This document shows positions 18,252 through 27,933 of a stretch of DNA of 64,000 nt, piece after piece. Made by a program: the position numbers and the translations under genes. The stretch's first letter is position 1. Each line of letters begins with the position of its first letter. Source of the DNA: Acanthopleuribacter pedis (GTDB lineage Bacteria > Acidobacteriota > Holophagae > Acanthopleuribacterales > Acanthopleuribacteraceae). The DNA is taken from positions 121,201-185,200 of the forward strand of contig NZ_JAFREP010000024.1 in assembly GCF_017377855.1 (NCBI RefSeq), read 5' to 3'. Under the pieces are notes generated by a model. That model did not search any database, was not told the origin of the DNA, and saw only the letters and a program-made list of their open reading frames with translations.

Positions 18252-20948
18252 ATGAAAGGAATGAATCTCAACGTAAACCGGCGTTTTGTGACCGGTCAAT
18301 TTCAACAAGGGCGCGATGTCGACCGTTCGCGACCCGACCGCCTGGGGCTGTTCGTGGCCACCCCGAGAACCCTGGCCCTGTTTAACCACACCCAGCAAAA
18401 CCACCTCTCTACCGGGGTCACCCTGCCCCAGTTCGCCGAGTTGGTTCATCGCAACAACCAACAGAACCCCAACTTCACCAACACCCACAAAACCCGCGCC
18501 GAGAACATCTTGCGCACGGCGGGCGTCGACTTCCAAAATTTGAGCACGGCCAACAAGGTCAAAGCCGCGATCATGCTGGGCAAAGACCAAGTCAGCGCGG
18601 CCTGGATGCGCGCAAACATCGGCGATGTGGTCGGCGGGAACCAACGGGTGATCGACGCGGGCAAAATGCTCCACAAAGCCTACAGTTTCGCCCACAACCA
18701 GCAGATGGGCGGGCTACAAGACCCAAGCGCTTCCTTCAACACCCGTTTGGCCTTGGATGTTTCCGAAAAGATCCTGGCCCAAAACGGCACGGTTGACCAG
18801 GCGATGGTGGCGGTGATGATCGACCAACTGGAAAACGACACCCTCGCCGGAACCTTCCAAGTCGGGCCGCATCGCCAAGAGATGCTTAAGTTGTTGCGCC
18901 ACATCAACACCAATGTCGCCTTTCGCAACGCCTTGAGCGGCATCTCGGCGCCCAACAACGGCGATCCCCAAACCAAAACCCTGCGCGCCACCATCAACAA
19001 ACCCGTGGGCAATCTGACCGACCGCGACGTGCGCAAAGCCGTGCTTTCCTCGATGTTGTCACACCTGCGCCAGGGCAGCGTAGGCTCCTGTTTCGGCACC
19101 AGCATCGCGATTCATCTGAAGACCAATCACTACAATAAAACGCTGACGATGCTCAAAGATTTGGTTGAGAACAACCGCATGCAGGGAACCTTCCAGCGCA
19201 ACGTCAACAGCAACCCGGTCCAGTTCTCGTTGCCGGGGAACCACAACACCTTGGATTTGCAGTTCAACCACAAAATGAAATTCGACAAAAGCGGCAATGT
19301 CACCAAGGTCAACAACCAGAACCTGCCGCAAACGGTCAAGCTGTACGACATTCCCGGCATCATCCAAGGCCTGAAGGCGGTGGGTATTACCAACCGACAA
19401 ACCCAAATCAGGCTGGTCACCGAAGCGGCCGACCGTATGGCGGGCACCTTTTTTGACGCCAAAAAGTCGCCCAAGGAATTGTTGGCGAATATTATTGATA
19501 ACCAGGGCGGCCTCGGTCCCAAGTCCGCGGCCAAAAAGAAAGCGGCCTTCGCCTTCCACGCGACCATGGAAAACCGCTTGATGCGCACCTTCGAATACAC
19601 GCTTTCGGGTTTTGCCGAAACCCGCCACGCCCAAACCCTGGGAAGCAAGCTCAGCACCCAAATCGATAATCTGTACATGACGGTGAATTACGGCGAGCAA
19701 AACACGCCCTGGGGTCAGCACGTCGCCCAGAAAATGTTGGCGGTGAACGTCAATGACCAAGTGGATTACGGCGGCCTTTTGGGCGGCTTGAACGGGCGCA
19801 TCAGCAGCACCTTAAACGAAGCCTTCACCTACAAGTACAACCCCGAACTGGTCCACGGTCAACTCAGCGACGACGGCCACAGTTCCCACGGCGGCTTCAC
19901 GATTACCTTTACCCACCCCACCACCCAAGAGGAAAGCGTGATCACCACGCCGGATGAATTGGCGACGGCGGTTAAAGCAATTTTCGTCCATGTCGCGACA
20001 CAAGACATCGCCACCATTGAGAACGGTAACTGGACAGACAAAAACTTGGTCACCTCCACCCACGCCACCCTGATGCGTGAAATTTTCGAGAAGGTGGACA
20101 CGGAGCAACTGGGCGCCAACCTGATCGCACGTACCGATAAATTACAGGGCAACCCGGTCGGCTTCACGCAAGGTGCCGATCCCGCCAAAGTCGTGCGCAT
20201 GCTGTTCCCCAATACGTCGGCGGTTCACACCACCAAATTGGATCAAAGCGAGAACAATACCGGCAAAACGGTGCTTAACCACGTGATCACCACGCTCAAA
20301 GCCATGCAAACCAAGGTTTCCAACGAGGACAATAATTATTCGGTGGACACACTGCGCAACATGTCAATCCCCATGAGCACCGACACCCACGCCTTCCTGC
20401 TCAAGCCCGGCTTAAGTCCCTTCCTCCTGCAGCAAATGGACCGTGAAGAAGACGACATCAACGATTCAATCGACACCCAAACCAAGCCGCAACAGTTGAC
20501 CGAATTCGCCGACACGGCCTTGAACCGACAAGAAGTACTGGGTTTTGTCGACCGATTTGCGGGCGCGTTCGGGATGAACAAAAACGCGGTCAAACAGGCC
20601 TTGCGCAACCAGCAACATTCGTTAAAACCCAACGATATCTACCAATCGATGGTGGCGGGTCTGCCGGACGACAACAAAAAAGCAGGCCGCGCGGACCAGA
20701 TCGCGTTTTACTTGGCAAAAACCTTTAACGCGCCGACGCGCGAGGTGATCTTCGCCGATACCAACTGGGGTAACGGCGACAAAGACATCCACTTCGGCGT
20801 GGTGTTCAACCCCTTTTCGGACAAACACGAGTTGTGGTCGTTTGAATACAACGGCCAGGACTACACCGCACGTAATAGCCCCGACCAGAAAAAGTTTGTG
20901 CAGGGGAATTGGACCATCTTCGACGAACCCCACAACTTTGGGTTCTAG
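18252..20948 (+). CDS. Putative papain-like cysteine protease effector
   Basis: 898 residues; ATG after AAGGAAC. No signal peptide or membrane segment; N-rich, Q-rich and T-rich polar composition as in many injected effectors. Residues 272-286 read LRQGSVGSCFGTSIA, very close to the papain active-site block Q-G-x-x-G-S-C-W-A-F, giving Q274 (oxyanion) and C280 (nucleophile). Near the C-terminus NGDKDIHFGVVFNP offers H847 in the typical H-[FA]-x-V-V strand context, followed by an ELWSF strand. The catalytic pair is thus separated by over 560 residues, so large insertions would lie inside the fold. The upstream CesT-like genes support delivery by a type III-like system. Family membership is inferred from motifs. 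Confidence 0.6.
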   Translation: MKGMNLNVNRRFVTGQFQQGRDVDRSRPDRLGLFVATPRTLALFNHTQQNHLSTGVTLPQFAELVHRNNQQNPNFTNTHKTRAENILRTAGVDFQNLSTANKVKAAIMLGKDQVSAAWMRANIGDVVGGNQRVIDAGKMLHKAYSFAHNQQMGGLQDPSASFNTRLALDVSEKILAQNGTVDQAMVAVMIDQLENDTLAGTFQVGPHRQEMLKLLRHINTNVAFRNALSGISAPNNGDPQTKTLRATINKPVGNLTDRDVRKAVLSSMLSHLRQGSVGSCFGTSIAIHLKTNHYNKTLTMLKDLVENNRMQGTFQRNVNSNPVQFSLPGNHNTLDLQFNHKMKFDKSGNVTKVNNQNLPQTVKLYDIPGIIQGLKAVGITNRQTQIRLVTEAADRMAGTFFDAKKSPKELLANIIDNQGGLGPKSAAKKKAAFAFHATMENRLMRTFEYTLSGFAETRHAQTLGSKLSTQIDNLYMTVNYGEQNTPWGQHVAQKMLAVNVNDQVDYGGLLGGLNGRISSTLNEAFTYKYNPELVHGQLSDDGHSSHGGFTITFTHPTTQEESVITTPDELATAVKAIFVHVATQDIATIENGNWTDKNLVTSTHATLMREIFEKVDTEQLGANLIARTDKLQGNPVGFTQGADPAKVVRMLFPNTSAVHTTKLDQSENNTGKTVLNHVITTLKAMQTKVSNEDNNYSVDTLRNMSIPMSTDTHAFLLKPGLSPFLLQQMDREEDDINDSIDTQTKPQQLTEFADTALNRQEVLGFVDRFAGAFGMNKNAVKQALRNQQHSLKPNDIYQSMVAGLPDDNKKAGRADQIAFYLAKTFNAPTREVIFADTNWGNGDKDIHFGVVFNPFSDKHELWSFEYNGQDYTARNSPDQKKFVQGNWTIFDEPHNFGF

Positions 20949-21017
20949 CCAAGCACCCGGGGTGTTCACTCAATAGCGGACGCCCCGACCCTTTTTCTCG
21001 TGATCTCGGCCGTTTTG

Positions 21018-21031
21018 GGGATAGGACTTGC
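21018..21031 (+). promoter_or_regulatory. Candidate sigma-54 promoter upstream of vgrG
   Basis: GG-N10-GC with a good -12 box (CTTGCG) but an imperfect -24 box (GGGGAT), about 147 bases before vgrG. Weak, but it would tie vgrG to the same regulon as the hcp genes. Confidence 0.3.
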
Positions 21032-21177
21032 GACGACCTTCCCAGCGAACTAGAATGGAGTTACTTAATTACCTTATCTAAATGACCCCCCGGTTTTATT
21101 CACTGGAAAACGAACAGCGCGTTTTCACATCCTTCGCCCGCGGCCTACGCGGCGATGCAGCTTGAAGGGGTTCACCC

Positions 21178-23226
21178 ATGACGGCAGAGCAAAATAACCG
21201 AAGCGATCTTTTTTGGCGGTCGCCCGGAAGCGATATCGCCATTCTTGAAATGGAGGTATCCGAAGCCATATCAGAGCTTTACAGCCTTCGCGTCAAAATT
21301 GTCAGTGCCGACCCCGGCCTGGCTTTTAAGGACATGTTGAACAAAGACGCGAAAATCGAGCTAATGTGTGGCGACGACCTCACGGAAAGCCGTTTCTTCT
21401 CGGGGATCATCACGCGTTTCGGTCAGGGCCGGACCCGCTTCGGGCACCACGATCCCAGCTCGGACAAAGAATATATCTACGAGGTGGAAATCCGCCCCAA
21501 GCTCTGGCTGCTCACCCGGCGCACCAAGTCCCGCGTCTACCAAAAGATGTCGGCGGAGGACATCACCAAGGAAGTCCTCGGCGAGCACGGCATCAGCAAT
21601 ATCTGGTCGCTCAACGGTTCCCCTTCGATTCGCGATTACTGCGTCCAATACCAGGAATCCGACTACCAGTTCATCTGTCGTCTGCTGGAAGAAGAAGGCA
21701 TTTGCTTTGTGTTCGACCAGGAAAACAGCCAAACGCTGTTCTGCAACAAAATCAGCGGACATCCCGCCTGTAAACCCCGCGCCGACGCCTATTACAACGA
21801 GGAACCCACGCCCGAATTGGCACAGGGCACCAAAGAAGCGATCATGGATTTCACCTACCACCAATCGATTGGGACGGGCCGTTTCAACCTGCAGCACTAC
21901 AATTACGAAACCTCACAGCTCGATTTAAAAGTGGTCAAAGAGGACAAAAACGTCCCACTGTTTACCAACCTGGAACACTACGACCACACCCGCAACTACC
22001 GCGACACCGGCGAGGGCAACACCTATGCCGGCTTCGCCAAGGAAGCCTCGGCGGCGAATAACCGACGCGGCTACGGCACGGCGACGCACCGCTCCTTTGC
22101 GGCGGGTCACACGGTCACCATCGAAAACCATTTCAACAGCGCCTTTAACGCAAAATGGCTCATCGTGTCCTGCGACATCAAAATGGAACAGGGCCACACC
22201 ACCAACCGTTTTAGCGTGATGCCGTGCGAGGTGCCGTTCCGGCCCGAACGCAAAACGCCCTGGCCGCGGGTGCAAGGCACGCAAACCGCCACGGTGACCG
22301 GTCCGTCGGGCGCCAAGGTGTACCTCGACCAGCTCGGCCGCGCCAAACTGCAATTCCACTGGGATCGGGAAGGCCAAAAAAATGATCGCTCCTCGATGTG
22401 GGTACGCGTGTCCAACAACTACGCGGGCCCCAACTACGGCATTCAGTGGATTCCCCGCATCGGCCACGAGGTGATCGTCAGTTTCATCGAGGGCAATCCC
22501 GACCTGCCGCTGATTACCGGGCGCGTTTACAACGACGCCAACCCGCCGCCGCTCGGCCCGGCGGAAAAATGGCAAAACATCATTAAAACCATTAAAGACA
22601 ACCACATTATGTTCGACGACAAGGACGGCGCGGAACTGCTCGACATTCGCGCGGAACGGGACATGAACACGGTGGTGATTCGCAACGACACCCAGGATAT
22701 CGGCGACAACCGCACCATCAAGGTCGGTCGCAACCACAACGAAACCATCGGCAAGGACATGGTGATCACGGTAGAGGGCAACCTCACGGAAAAGGTCAAA
22801 AAGGACTACAGCGAGGACGTCACCGAGAACTACCGCATCTCCGTCGGCAAAAAGATGGAAACCACGGTGGGTACGGATCGCAACGTCACGGTGGGCAAAA
22901 ACGAGACGGTGGTGATTCAGGGCAAGGCCGACCGCGAAATCAAAAAAACCCTCACCGAAACGGTCGACAAAGATATCTCCATCAGCGGTAAGAAGAACTA
23001 CAGCCTGGATATAAAAGACAAAGCCAATATCTCGGTGGGCAAAGACATCAACATCAGCGGCAACAAAAAAGGCAACATCGACATCGCCGACAAGCTGACG
23101 ATTACGGTCGGGTCGGCCAAGATGGTGCTCAAGAAAAACGGCAACGTCGAGGTCAACGGCAAAAAGATTCAGGTCAAAGGCAGCAGCGACATTGTCATCA
23201 AAGGTTCCAAAATCGGTTTGAACTAA
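21178..23226 (+). CDS. vgrG: T6SS spike protein VgrG (Tssi/TssI)
   Basis: 682 residues. The gp27-like N-terminal half contains the diagnostic VQYQESDYQFICRLLEEEGI (about 156-175). The gp5-like OB-fold follows with WVRVSNNYAGPNYGIQWIPR-type and IGHEVIVSFIEGNPDLPLI, GRVYNDANPPP. The C-terminal 220 residues are a long run of short beta repeats (DIGDNRTIKVG, NETIGKDM, TVGTDRNVTVGKNETV, ISVGKDINISG) forming the triple-stranded needle. No extra effector domain is fused at the end, so cargo should be carried by the PAAR-like and other downstream proteins. VgrG trimers cap the Hcp tube. First gene of the plus-strand T6SS island. Confidence 0.95.
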   Translation: MTAEQNNRSDLFWRSPGSDIAILEMEVSEAISELYSLRVKIVSADPGLAFKDMLNKDAKIELMCGDDLTESRFFSGIITRFGQGRTRFGHHDPSSDKEYIYEVEIRPKLWLLTRRTKSRVYQKMSAEDITKEVLGEHGISNIWSLNGSPSIRDYCVQYQESDYQFICRLLEEEGICFVFDQENSQTLFCNKISGHPACKPRADAYYNEEPTPELAQGTKEAIMDFTYHQSIGTGRFNLQHYNYETSQLDLKVVKEDKNVPLFTNLEHYDHTRNYRDTGEGNTYAGFAKEASAANNRRGYGTATHRSFAAGHTVTIENHFNSAFNAKWLIVSCDIKMEQGHTTNRFSVMPCEVPFRPERKTPWPRVQGTQTATVTGPSGAKVYLDQLGRAKLQFHWDREGQKNDRSSMWVRVSNNYAGPNYGIQWIPRIGHEVIVSFIEGNPDLPLITGRVYNDANPPPLGPAEKWQNIIKTIKDNHIMFDDKDGAELLDIRAERDMNTVVIRNDTQDIGDNRTIKVGRNHNETIGKDMVITVEGNLTEKVKKDYSEDVTENYRISVGKKMETTVGTDRNVTVGKNETVVIQGKADREIKKTLTETVDKDISISGKKNYSLDIKDKANISVGKDINISGNKKGNIDIADKLTITVGSAKMVLKKNGNVEVNGKKIQVKGSSDIVIKGSKIGLN

Positions 23227-23377
23227 TCCCGAATCAAAAGGTTTCTCATGCGCCACTTGTTCCCAACAGCGCCCTATCTTCGCGCCCCAGGTTCCCTCTC
23301 CCGAACGTGTTCCACGCGTTCATCGCGAGAGGCCGGAGCCCTTGGGATGCCTTTGGGCGAAGGGAGGTGACGCGGTG

Positions 23378-24391
23378 ATGAAATTGGTCAATGATTCGCC
23401 CTTCACCTGTGACCGCTTGGTTTACGGCGACGGCTCGGGTCGGGATCGTTTGCTGGTGATCGTCAAGGCGGTGTTTGCGGTCGGCGAGGATCAGACCTTG
23501 CGCCCCTTAGCGGAGCAGCCCGCGCTGCGCGGCGCCGATACCTTTTACGACGAAGTCGGCACGTCCAGCATCCAGTGGGAAACGGAAATGGTGCCCGCCA
23601 AGCCGGCAACGGATGTGGTGCTCCTGGGCACGGCGCAAGCCAAGGACCAGGCTTTGGTCCAACACCTGGACGTCAGCCTCAAAATCGGTCCCCTAACCAA
23701 AAGGGTTTCGGTTTTCGGCGACCGCGTTTGGGAAGACCACTTGACCGGCGCCACGCCCGGCCCGATCACGCCCTTCCGCGAAATGCCGCTGATCTACGAA
23801 CGCGCCTTCGGCGGTCGCGACGAAAGCAACGAAAATCAAACATACTGGGAAGCGGAACGCCGCAATCCGGTGGGGGTTGGTTTTCGCGCCAAACATTCGG
23901 CACAACCGGTCGCGGGTTCGCCGCTACCCAACATCGAGGACCCCACCGCCTTGATTCGCCACGCGGGTGACCGCCCACCACCGGCCGGATTCGGCTTCAT
24001 CAGTCGTGATTGGTCGCCGCGCCTGGATCACGCGGGCACCTACGACGCGGCCTGGCAGGAACAGCGTGCGCCGCTGCTGCCGCAAGACTTCGATCCCCGC
24101 TTCCACAACGCGGCCCACCCCGACCTGATCGCGCCGGACCGTCTGCGCGGCGACGAAGATGTCGCGGTCCACAATGTGCTGGCGAGTGGGTTGCCATGGA
24201 AATTCCAATTGCCGGACGTCCGTCCCAAGGGCGCGGTACAGATTACCGGCGGTGACGAACCCCTTGACCTCCAACTCGACACGGTCGTGCTCGACGCCGA
24301 CCAACAACAGGTCACCCAAGTCTGGCGCGGCGAGCTCGACATCCACAACCGCTTGTACCAAGTCAAAGAAATTCGCGTTGAAACACGCTGA
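23378..24391 (+). CDS. DUF2169 family T6SS accessory protein
   Basis: 337 residues from the ATG at 23378, preceded by GGAGG; the in-frame upstream ATG at 23342 has no such site. The opening LVNDSPFTCDRLVYGDGSGRDRLLVIVKAVFAV, the block RVSVFGDRVW, PLIYERAFGG and RNPVGVGF are typical of DUF2169 proteins, which are encoded with VgrG and PAAR-like DUF4150 proteins in many T6SS clusters and are thought to act as adaptors or chaperones for spike loading. Here it stands between vgrG and the DUF4150 gene in the same direction, the standard arrangement. Cytoplasmic, no membrane segment. Confidence 0.9.
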   Translation: MKLVNDSPFTCDRLVYGDGSGRDRLLVIVKAVFAVGEDQTLRPLAEQPALRGADTFYDEVGTSSIQWETEMVPAKPATDVVLLGTAQAKDQALVQHLDVSLKIGPLTKRVSVFGDRVWEDHLTGATPGPITPFREMPLIYERAFGGRDESNENQTYWEAERRNPVGVGFRAKHSAQPVAGSPLPNIEDPTALIRHAGDRPPPAGFGFISRDWSPRLDHAGTYDAAWQEQRAPLLPQDFDPRFHNAAHPDLIAPDRLRGDEDVAVHNVLASGLPWKFQLPDVRPKGAVQITGGDEPLDLQLDTVVLDADQQQVTQVWRGELDIHNRLYQVKEIRVETR

Positions 24392-24404
24392 AACGAGTCG
24401 AACC

Positions 24405-25487
24405 ATGTCCCATCCCCAACCCACATCCAACACCCCTCCGGACCAACACCTCGCGGTGACCGGTCTGGGTTTGGTCACCCCCATCGGCTTAAACACGACC
24501 CAGTGTTTCGCCTCTTTTTGCGCGGGCGTTTCGCGGTTCCAGGAAACCGACGATTTTTACTGCTTGGCCTCGGATGAAGAATTGGCCGAACCGCAACCCC
24601 TCGTCTGGAGCCGGCTGCAGACCATGGACACCGAGGCGGGCACGCAACGGATTGAGGCCTTGGCGGTTGCCGCGATCAACGATCTGCTGCAACACACCCG
24701 CCTGCGCCGTCGCGATTTGGAAGGCGTGGTGGTGGTGCCGGTATTGCCCAACGCCGGAACCCGCCACCTCGTGGAATCGCTGGCCGACGAAACCGGGCTC
24801 GCCTTTCACCCGGCACCCCTGGGTTTTTACGAAAGCGACGCGGCCTTTAGCGCCGGCCTGGCCCACGTCACCGAACTCATTCACACGCACGGCGCGCGCG
24901 CTTGCCTGCTGGTCGCGGCCGATTCCCTGTTGGCATCTGCGCGCTTGGCCGAGCTGGACCGCGACGGCCGCATCAAGTCGGCGCGCAACCTCGACGGGTT
25001 CATTCCCGGCGAAGGTGCCGCGGCGGTGCTGCTTGAATCCCCGGAAACCGCCCAAGCGCGCGGCGCGGAAATTCACGCGCTGGTCACGGCCCGCGGCGAC
25101 GCGACCGAACCCCACCCGCCAACCGCCGACGACGCCACCCAAGGCGAGGGTTTGTCTCAAGCTTTGGCAACCTGCGCCGAGCAAACCGCCGACGGTCGGC
25201 TGCCAGGTTGGGTCGTGACAACCTTTAACGGCGAATCGCGCCAGGCGCGAGAATGGGGCCATTGCCTGGTGCGCCTGCAAAACAAGCTACCCGTGCGCCA
25301 CATGTGGTACCCGGCCGAGAACCTGGGCCACACCGGTGTCGCCGCCGCGATTGGCTTTTCCATCGCCGCCTTCGCGCTTGGCCAGGGTTACGCGCCCGAA
25401 TCCTCGGCCCTGCTCACCGCCTTGGGCCACGACGCCCAACGCGCCGGTTTGGTCCTCTCGCAATTCGGCTTTGCCGCTCAGTATTAA
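24405..25487 (+). CDS. Ketosynthase-like (thiolase-fold) T6SS-linked protein
   Basis: 360 residues from ATG 24405. It follows the beta-ketoacyl synthase layout: LAVTGLGLVTPIGLN at the start, NLDGFIPGEGAAAVLLE in the middle and NLGHTGVAAAIGFSIAAFALG near the end. At the position of the nucleophile, where FabF has a Cys, the sequence is GFYESDAAFSAGLA without cysteine, so classical condensation activity seems lost. Such degenerate ketosynthase-like genes recur beside DUF2169 in T6SS clusters; their role is not established. It starts 13 bases after the DUF2169 stop, in one operon. Confidence 0.8.
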   Translation: MSHPQPTSNTPPDQHLAVTGLGLVTPIGLNTTQCFASFCAGVSRFQETDDFYCLASDEELAEPQPLVWSRLQTMDTEAGTQRIEALAVAAINDLLQHTRLRRRDLEGVVVVPVLPNAGTRHLVESLADETGLAFHPAPLGFYESDAAFSAGLAHVTELIHTHGARACLLVAADSLLASARLAELDRDGRIKSARNLDGFIPGEGAAAVLLESPETAQARGAEIHALVTARGDATEPHPPTADDATQGEGLSQALATCAEQTADGRLPGWVVTTFNGESRQAREWGHCLVRLQNKLPVRHMWYPAENLGHTGVAAAIGFSIAAFALGQGYAPESSALLTALGHDAQRAGLVLSQFGFAAQY

Positions 25488-25510
25488 CCAAGCAACCTCA
25501 GGGAGTTTTT

Positions 25511-25993
25511 ATGCCGGTCACGGTCGGAGCCAATTTTCTTTCAGTCGTCCACAAAGGCAGCAACGGGATCACCATCGCCTTTCCCGATGTGTGTTTGACC
25601 CCGGCCCCGCCGGCGCCCAACCCAGTCCCCATCCCCTACCCCAACATCGCAATGTCCTCGGACAGCGCCAAAACCGCGAAGAAGGTCAAAGCCGACGGCA
25701 ACCCGATTTGTAACCAACCTTCCAACTTCAGCCGCAGTACCGGCGACGAGCCGGGCGTCAACAAGGGTGTTGCCTCCGGCACCCAGATGGCCAAGGCCGA
25801 GTTCGTCACCTTCTCGTTTGACGTGAAAGCGGAAGGCAAAGGGGTGACCCGCGCCTTCGACCTCATGCTCCACAACAACAAAAACACCCCGCCGTTCCCC
25901 CTAATTCAACCACCCCTGATTGTGATTCCGCTGTTTCCCGATCCACCGGAAAACCCCAAGGAATGGGCACCCACCAAAATCGAGGTTGAATAA
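25511..25993 (+). CDS. PAAR-like DUF4150 spike-tip protein
   Basis: 160 residues from ATG 25511. Contains the DUF4150 signature in order: NGITIAFPDVCLTPAPPAPNP-type start, PIPYPNIAMSSDS, KVKADGNPIC, FSRSTGDEPG, GVASGTQMAKAEFV and FSFDVKAEGKGVTRAFDLMLHN. This family is PAAR-like and sits on the tip of the VgrG spike, linking effectors. There is no toxin extension beyond the PAAR-like core, so the adjacent metallopeptidase (26035) is probably delivered non-covalently. Located between the ketosynthase-like protein and the putative effector. Confidence 0.92.
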   Translation: MPVTVGANFLSVVHKGSNGITIAFPDVCLTPAPPAPNPVPIPYPNIAMSSDSAKTAKKVKADGNPICNQPSNFSRSTGDEPGVNKGVASGTQMAKAEFVTFSFDVKAEGKGVTRAFDLMLHNNKNTPPFPLIQPPLIVIPLFPDPPENPKEWAPTKIEVE

Positions 25994-26034
25994 TTTAGTT
26001 GGTTCGGCGGCAACCGGCCGCGTTTCGAGGCACC

Positions 26035-27402
26035 ATGGCGATCATCAAACAATACGTCAATCTACCCAGTGGCGTGACCAACATTCACGGCACCACCCGC
26101 ACGCTTAAGTTGCGGCCCAACAACATTCCCAACGTGGGCAACGGCGACCGCGTGGAATGGTGGGTCGAGCCGGGTTGGGCCACCAACACCGATGAAATCT
26201 ACTTGTCGCTGACGCAGCGCGCGCGCATGCGCAACGCGGAAACGGTGATCGCGGCGTCGGGATCGTTTGAAAACGAGGTGATCCTACCCCACGTCGGCGG
26301 CGACCGCTGGGTGGTGAAAGCCGCCAAAAAAGGGGATCGCCCCAATTCGGTCAGCACCGATATTTTCGAAACCTGGCGCAAGGTGTATTACACCGTTTTT
26401 TACGTCGGCAACAACTCCTTAAATTTTTTCAATGCACTGGAAAACGACTTCAAGGACGCGTTTAAACCGGGTTACATCGAACTACAAAACACGACCAAAA
26501 CCGCCTCGCTGACCGTGGTCGCGCGCGTCGACGGGACCATCGTGCGCCACCCCAGTGTTTCCTTCCCGTTTATGGGCGGCCCGCCGAACGGCGTCATCAA
26601 CCTAAGGCCGACCGGCACCGGCACCCTGACCAACAAACCTTATAACGTCGCCCTGCTGGTCGCACCGGATATTTTTTCGACCTCGCCGCAACCTCGCACG
26701 GAGCTGGGCACCCGCGCCGTCATCGGTTCCACGGTCTACCACCACCTGCTTTACACCGAGGTCGGCAATCCGACCGCCTGGATCACCCAAGGTCAGATTC
26801 GTTGGCCGGGTCAACCCTGGACCAACGTGATTCCACGGTTCACCCTACCCACCAACACCAACCACAACGCCGTGGTGCGCTGGGACCTTAACGCGGTCCC
26901 CGGATTAACCAACCACCTCGCCACCGCCGCCAATACCTTTGACATGCGTTACACGGTCGTTAGAGAACACCTGATCATGGGTTACAGCATCGGCAACTTC
27001 TGCCTGGTGCGCACGCGCGATGGGTTGACCGAGGTCCTGCAAACCTTTACCCACGAGGTGGGCCACGGCGTGCAACAAGCGGTTCAAAAGGAGTCGCGCT
27101 GGGACACCAACGGCGCGTCTTTGTCGGACGAACACAACCCGCGTTGGCATACCGACGTTTACGGCGGGCGTGGCCCGCACTGTTGGAAAAATGCGGTTTT
27201 GGGTCCCGGTCCCCCCGGCCTCACCTCCGGCCAGGCCTATCGTTACGGGGGCGCCGGGCAACTATGCACCATGTTTTATCGGGGCGATGCCAATGTAGAA
27301 CCCAAGGGAAAATTCTGTGTCAGCCATTGTGAACCGCGCTTGAAACGGGTCAAACTGGACACCCCCGCGATGAACGCAAAAATTTGGAACTATTTCGGAT
27401 AG
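26035..27402 (+). CDS. Putative zinc metallopeptidase T6SS effector
   Basis: 455 residues from ATG 26035. No signal peptide. The N-terminal 300 residues are beta-rich, with Ig-like alternation of strands. The C-terminal part carries LQTFTHEVGHGVQQAVQ, a zincin HExxH motif with H340, E341 and H344; a third ligand may come from the following H/D-rich segment (SDEHNPRWHTDVYGGRGPHC). Six cysteines cluster in the last 120 residues. Its place immediately behind the PAAR-like gene and before two small proteins is the usual position of a T6SS cargo effector. Substrate and family not recognised; the catalytic motif itself is clear. Confidence 0.7.
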   Translation: MAIIKQYVNLPSGVTNIHGTTRTLKLRPNNIPNVGNGDRVEWWVEPGWATNTDEIYLSLTQRARMRNAETVIAASGSFENEVILPHVGGDRWVVKAAKKGDRPNSVSTDIFETWRKVYYTVFYVGNNSLNFFNALENDFKDAFKPGYIELQNTTKTASLTVVARVDGTIVRHPSVSFPFMGGPPNGVINLRPTGTGTLTNKPYNVALLVAPDIFSTSPQPRTELGTRAVIGSTVYHHLLYTEVGNPTAWITQGQIRWPGQPWTNVIPRFTLPTNTNHNAVVRWDLNAVPGLTNHLATAANTFDMRYTVVREHLIMGYSIGNFCLVRTRDGLTEVLQTFTHEVGHGVQQAVQKESRWDTNGASLSDEHNPRWHTDVYGGRGPHCWKNAVLGPGPPGLTSGQAYRYGGAGQLCTMFYRGDANVEPKGKFCVSHCEPRLKRVKLDTPAMNAKIWNYFG

Positions 27403-27411
27403 GACGGCGCC

Positions 27412-27915
27412 ATGTCATTCGAAGAACAACTCATTTTCGACTACAACGAGGTGCCGGCCTCGCCCAAAATTGAGGCGGGCGACCAACTGATCGGCCTCAC
27501 CGCCGCAAACATCCGTTACAGCGACGGCCTCGCGGTTTTCGACATTCATGTTTCGGCCATGGTGCCCGGTTCCATCGGTGATCGGTACCACAACCTGCTG
27601 GAAGCGATCACCCTGTTTGTCTGCGATCCCGGCGCGGGACGGGTGTTTAGCTGCCGCACCTTCAATGACTTTGTACGCCTACCCCGCGAGGAAGAAGGGA
27701 AACCCAATCTAATCAGCGAACCCCCTTTTCCCCCGCCGACCATGAAGCCGCCGATCAAAGGCGGGTTCCGCGGGGGTTGGGTCAACAGCACACTTTCCTG
27801 CCGAACGCCTTATCCCAACCAATCGCCCAGCTTGTTCGTGCATGCTTCCTTGGAAAACGCGGTTTCTAACGCGGTCGGCATCGATTTGCTGGGTTTACAA
27901 GCGGTGGTTTACTAA
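27412..27915 (+). CDS. Hypothetical T6SS-island protein, possible immunity or accessory factor
   Basis: 167 residues; ATG with AGGACGG upstream, 9 bases after the metallopeptidase stop. No known domain. Beta-rich with a Pro-rich central loop (EPPFPPPTMKPPIKGGFRGG). Its last third (LFVHASLENAVSNAVGIDLLGLQ) resembles the C-terminus of the following gene product (MLHASSRQFVSNALYVRF), so the two are probably distant paralogues. Position suggests immunity protein or co-delivered partner; no signal peptide is visible, which argues for a cytoplasmic partner. Confidence 0.6.
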   Translation: MSFEEQLIFDYNEVPASPKIEAGDQLIGLTAANIRYSDGLAVFDIHVSAMVPGSIGDRYHNLLEAITLFVCDPGAGRVFSCRTFNDFVRLPREEEGKPNLISEPPFPPPTMKPPIKGGFRGGWVNSTLSCRTPYPNQSPSLFVHASLENAVSNAVGIDLLGLQAVVY

Positions 27916-27933
27916 AAGCGAAGGGATACCAAG

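Noticed and set aside
8029..20948. A full type III secretion locus
   Set aside because: Only chaperone-like and substrate-like genes are seen; no ring, export-gate, ATPase or needle gene is in the window.
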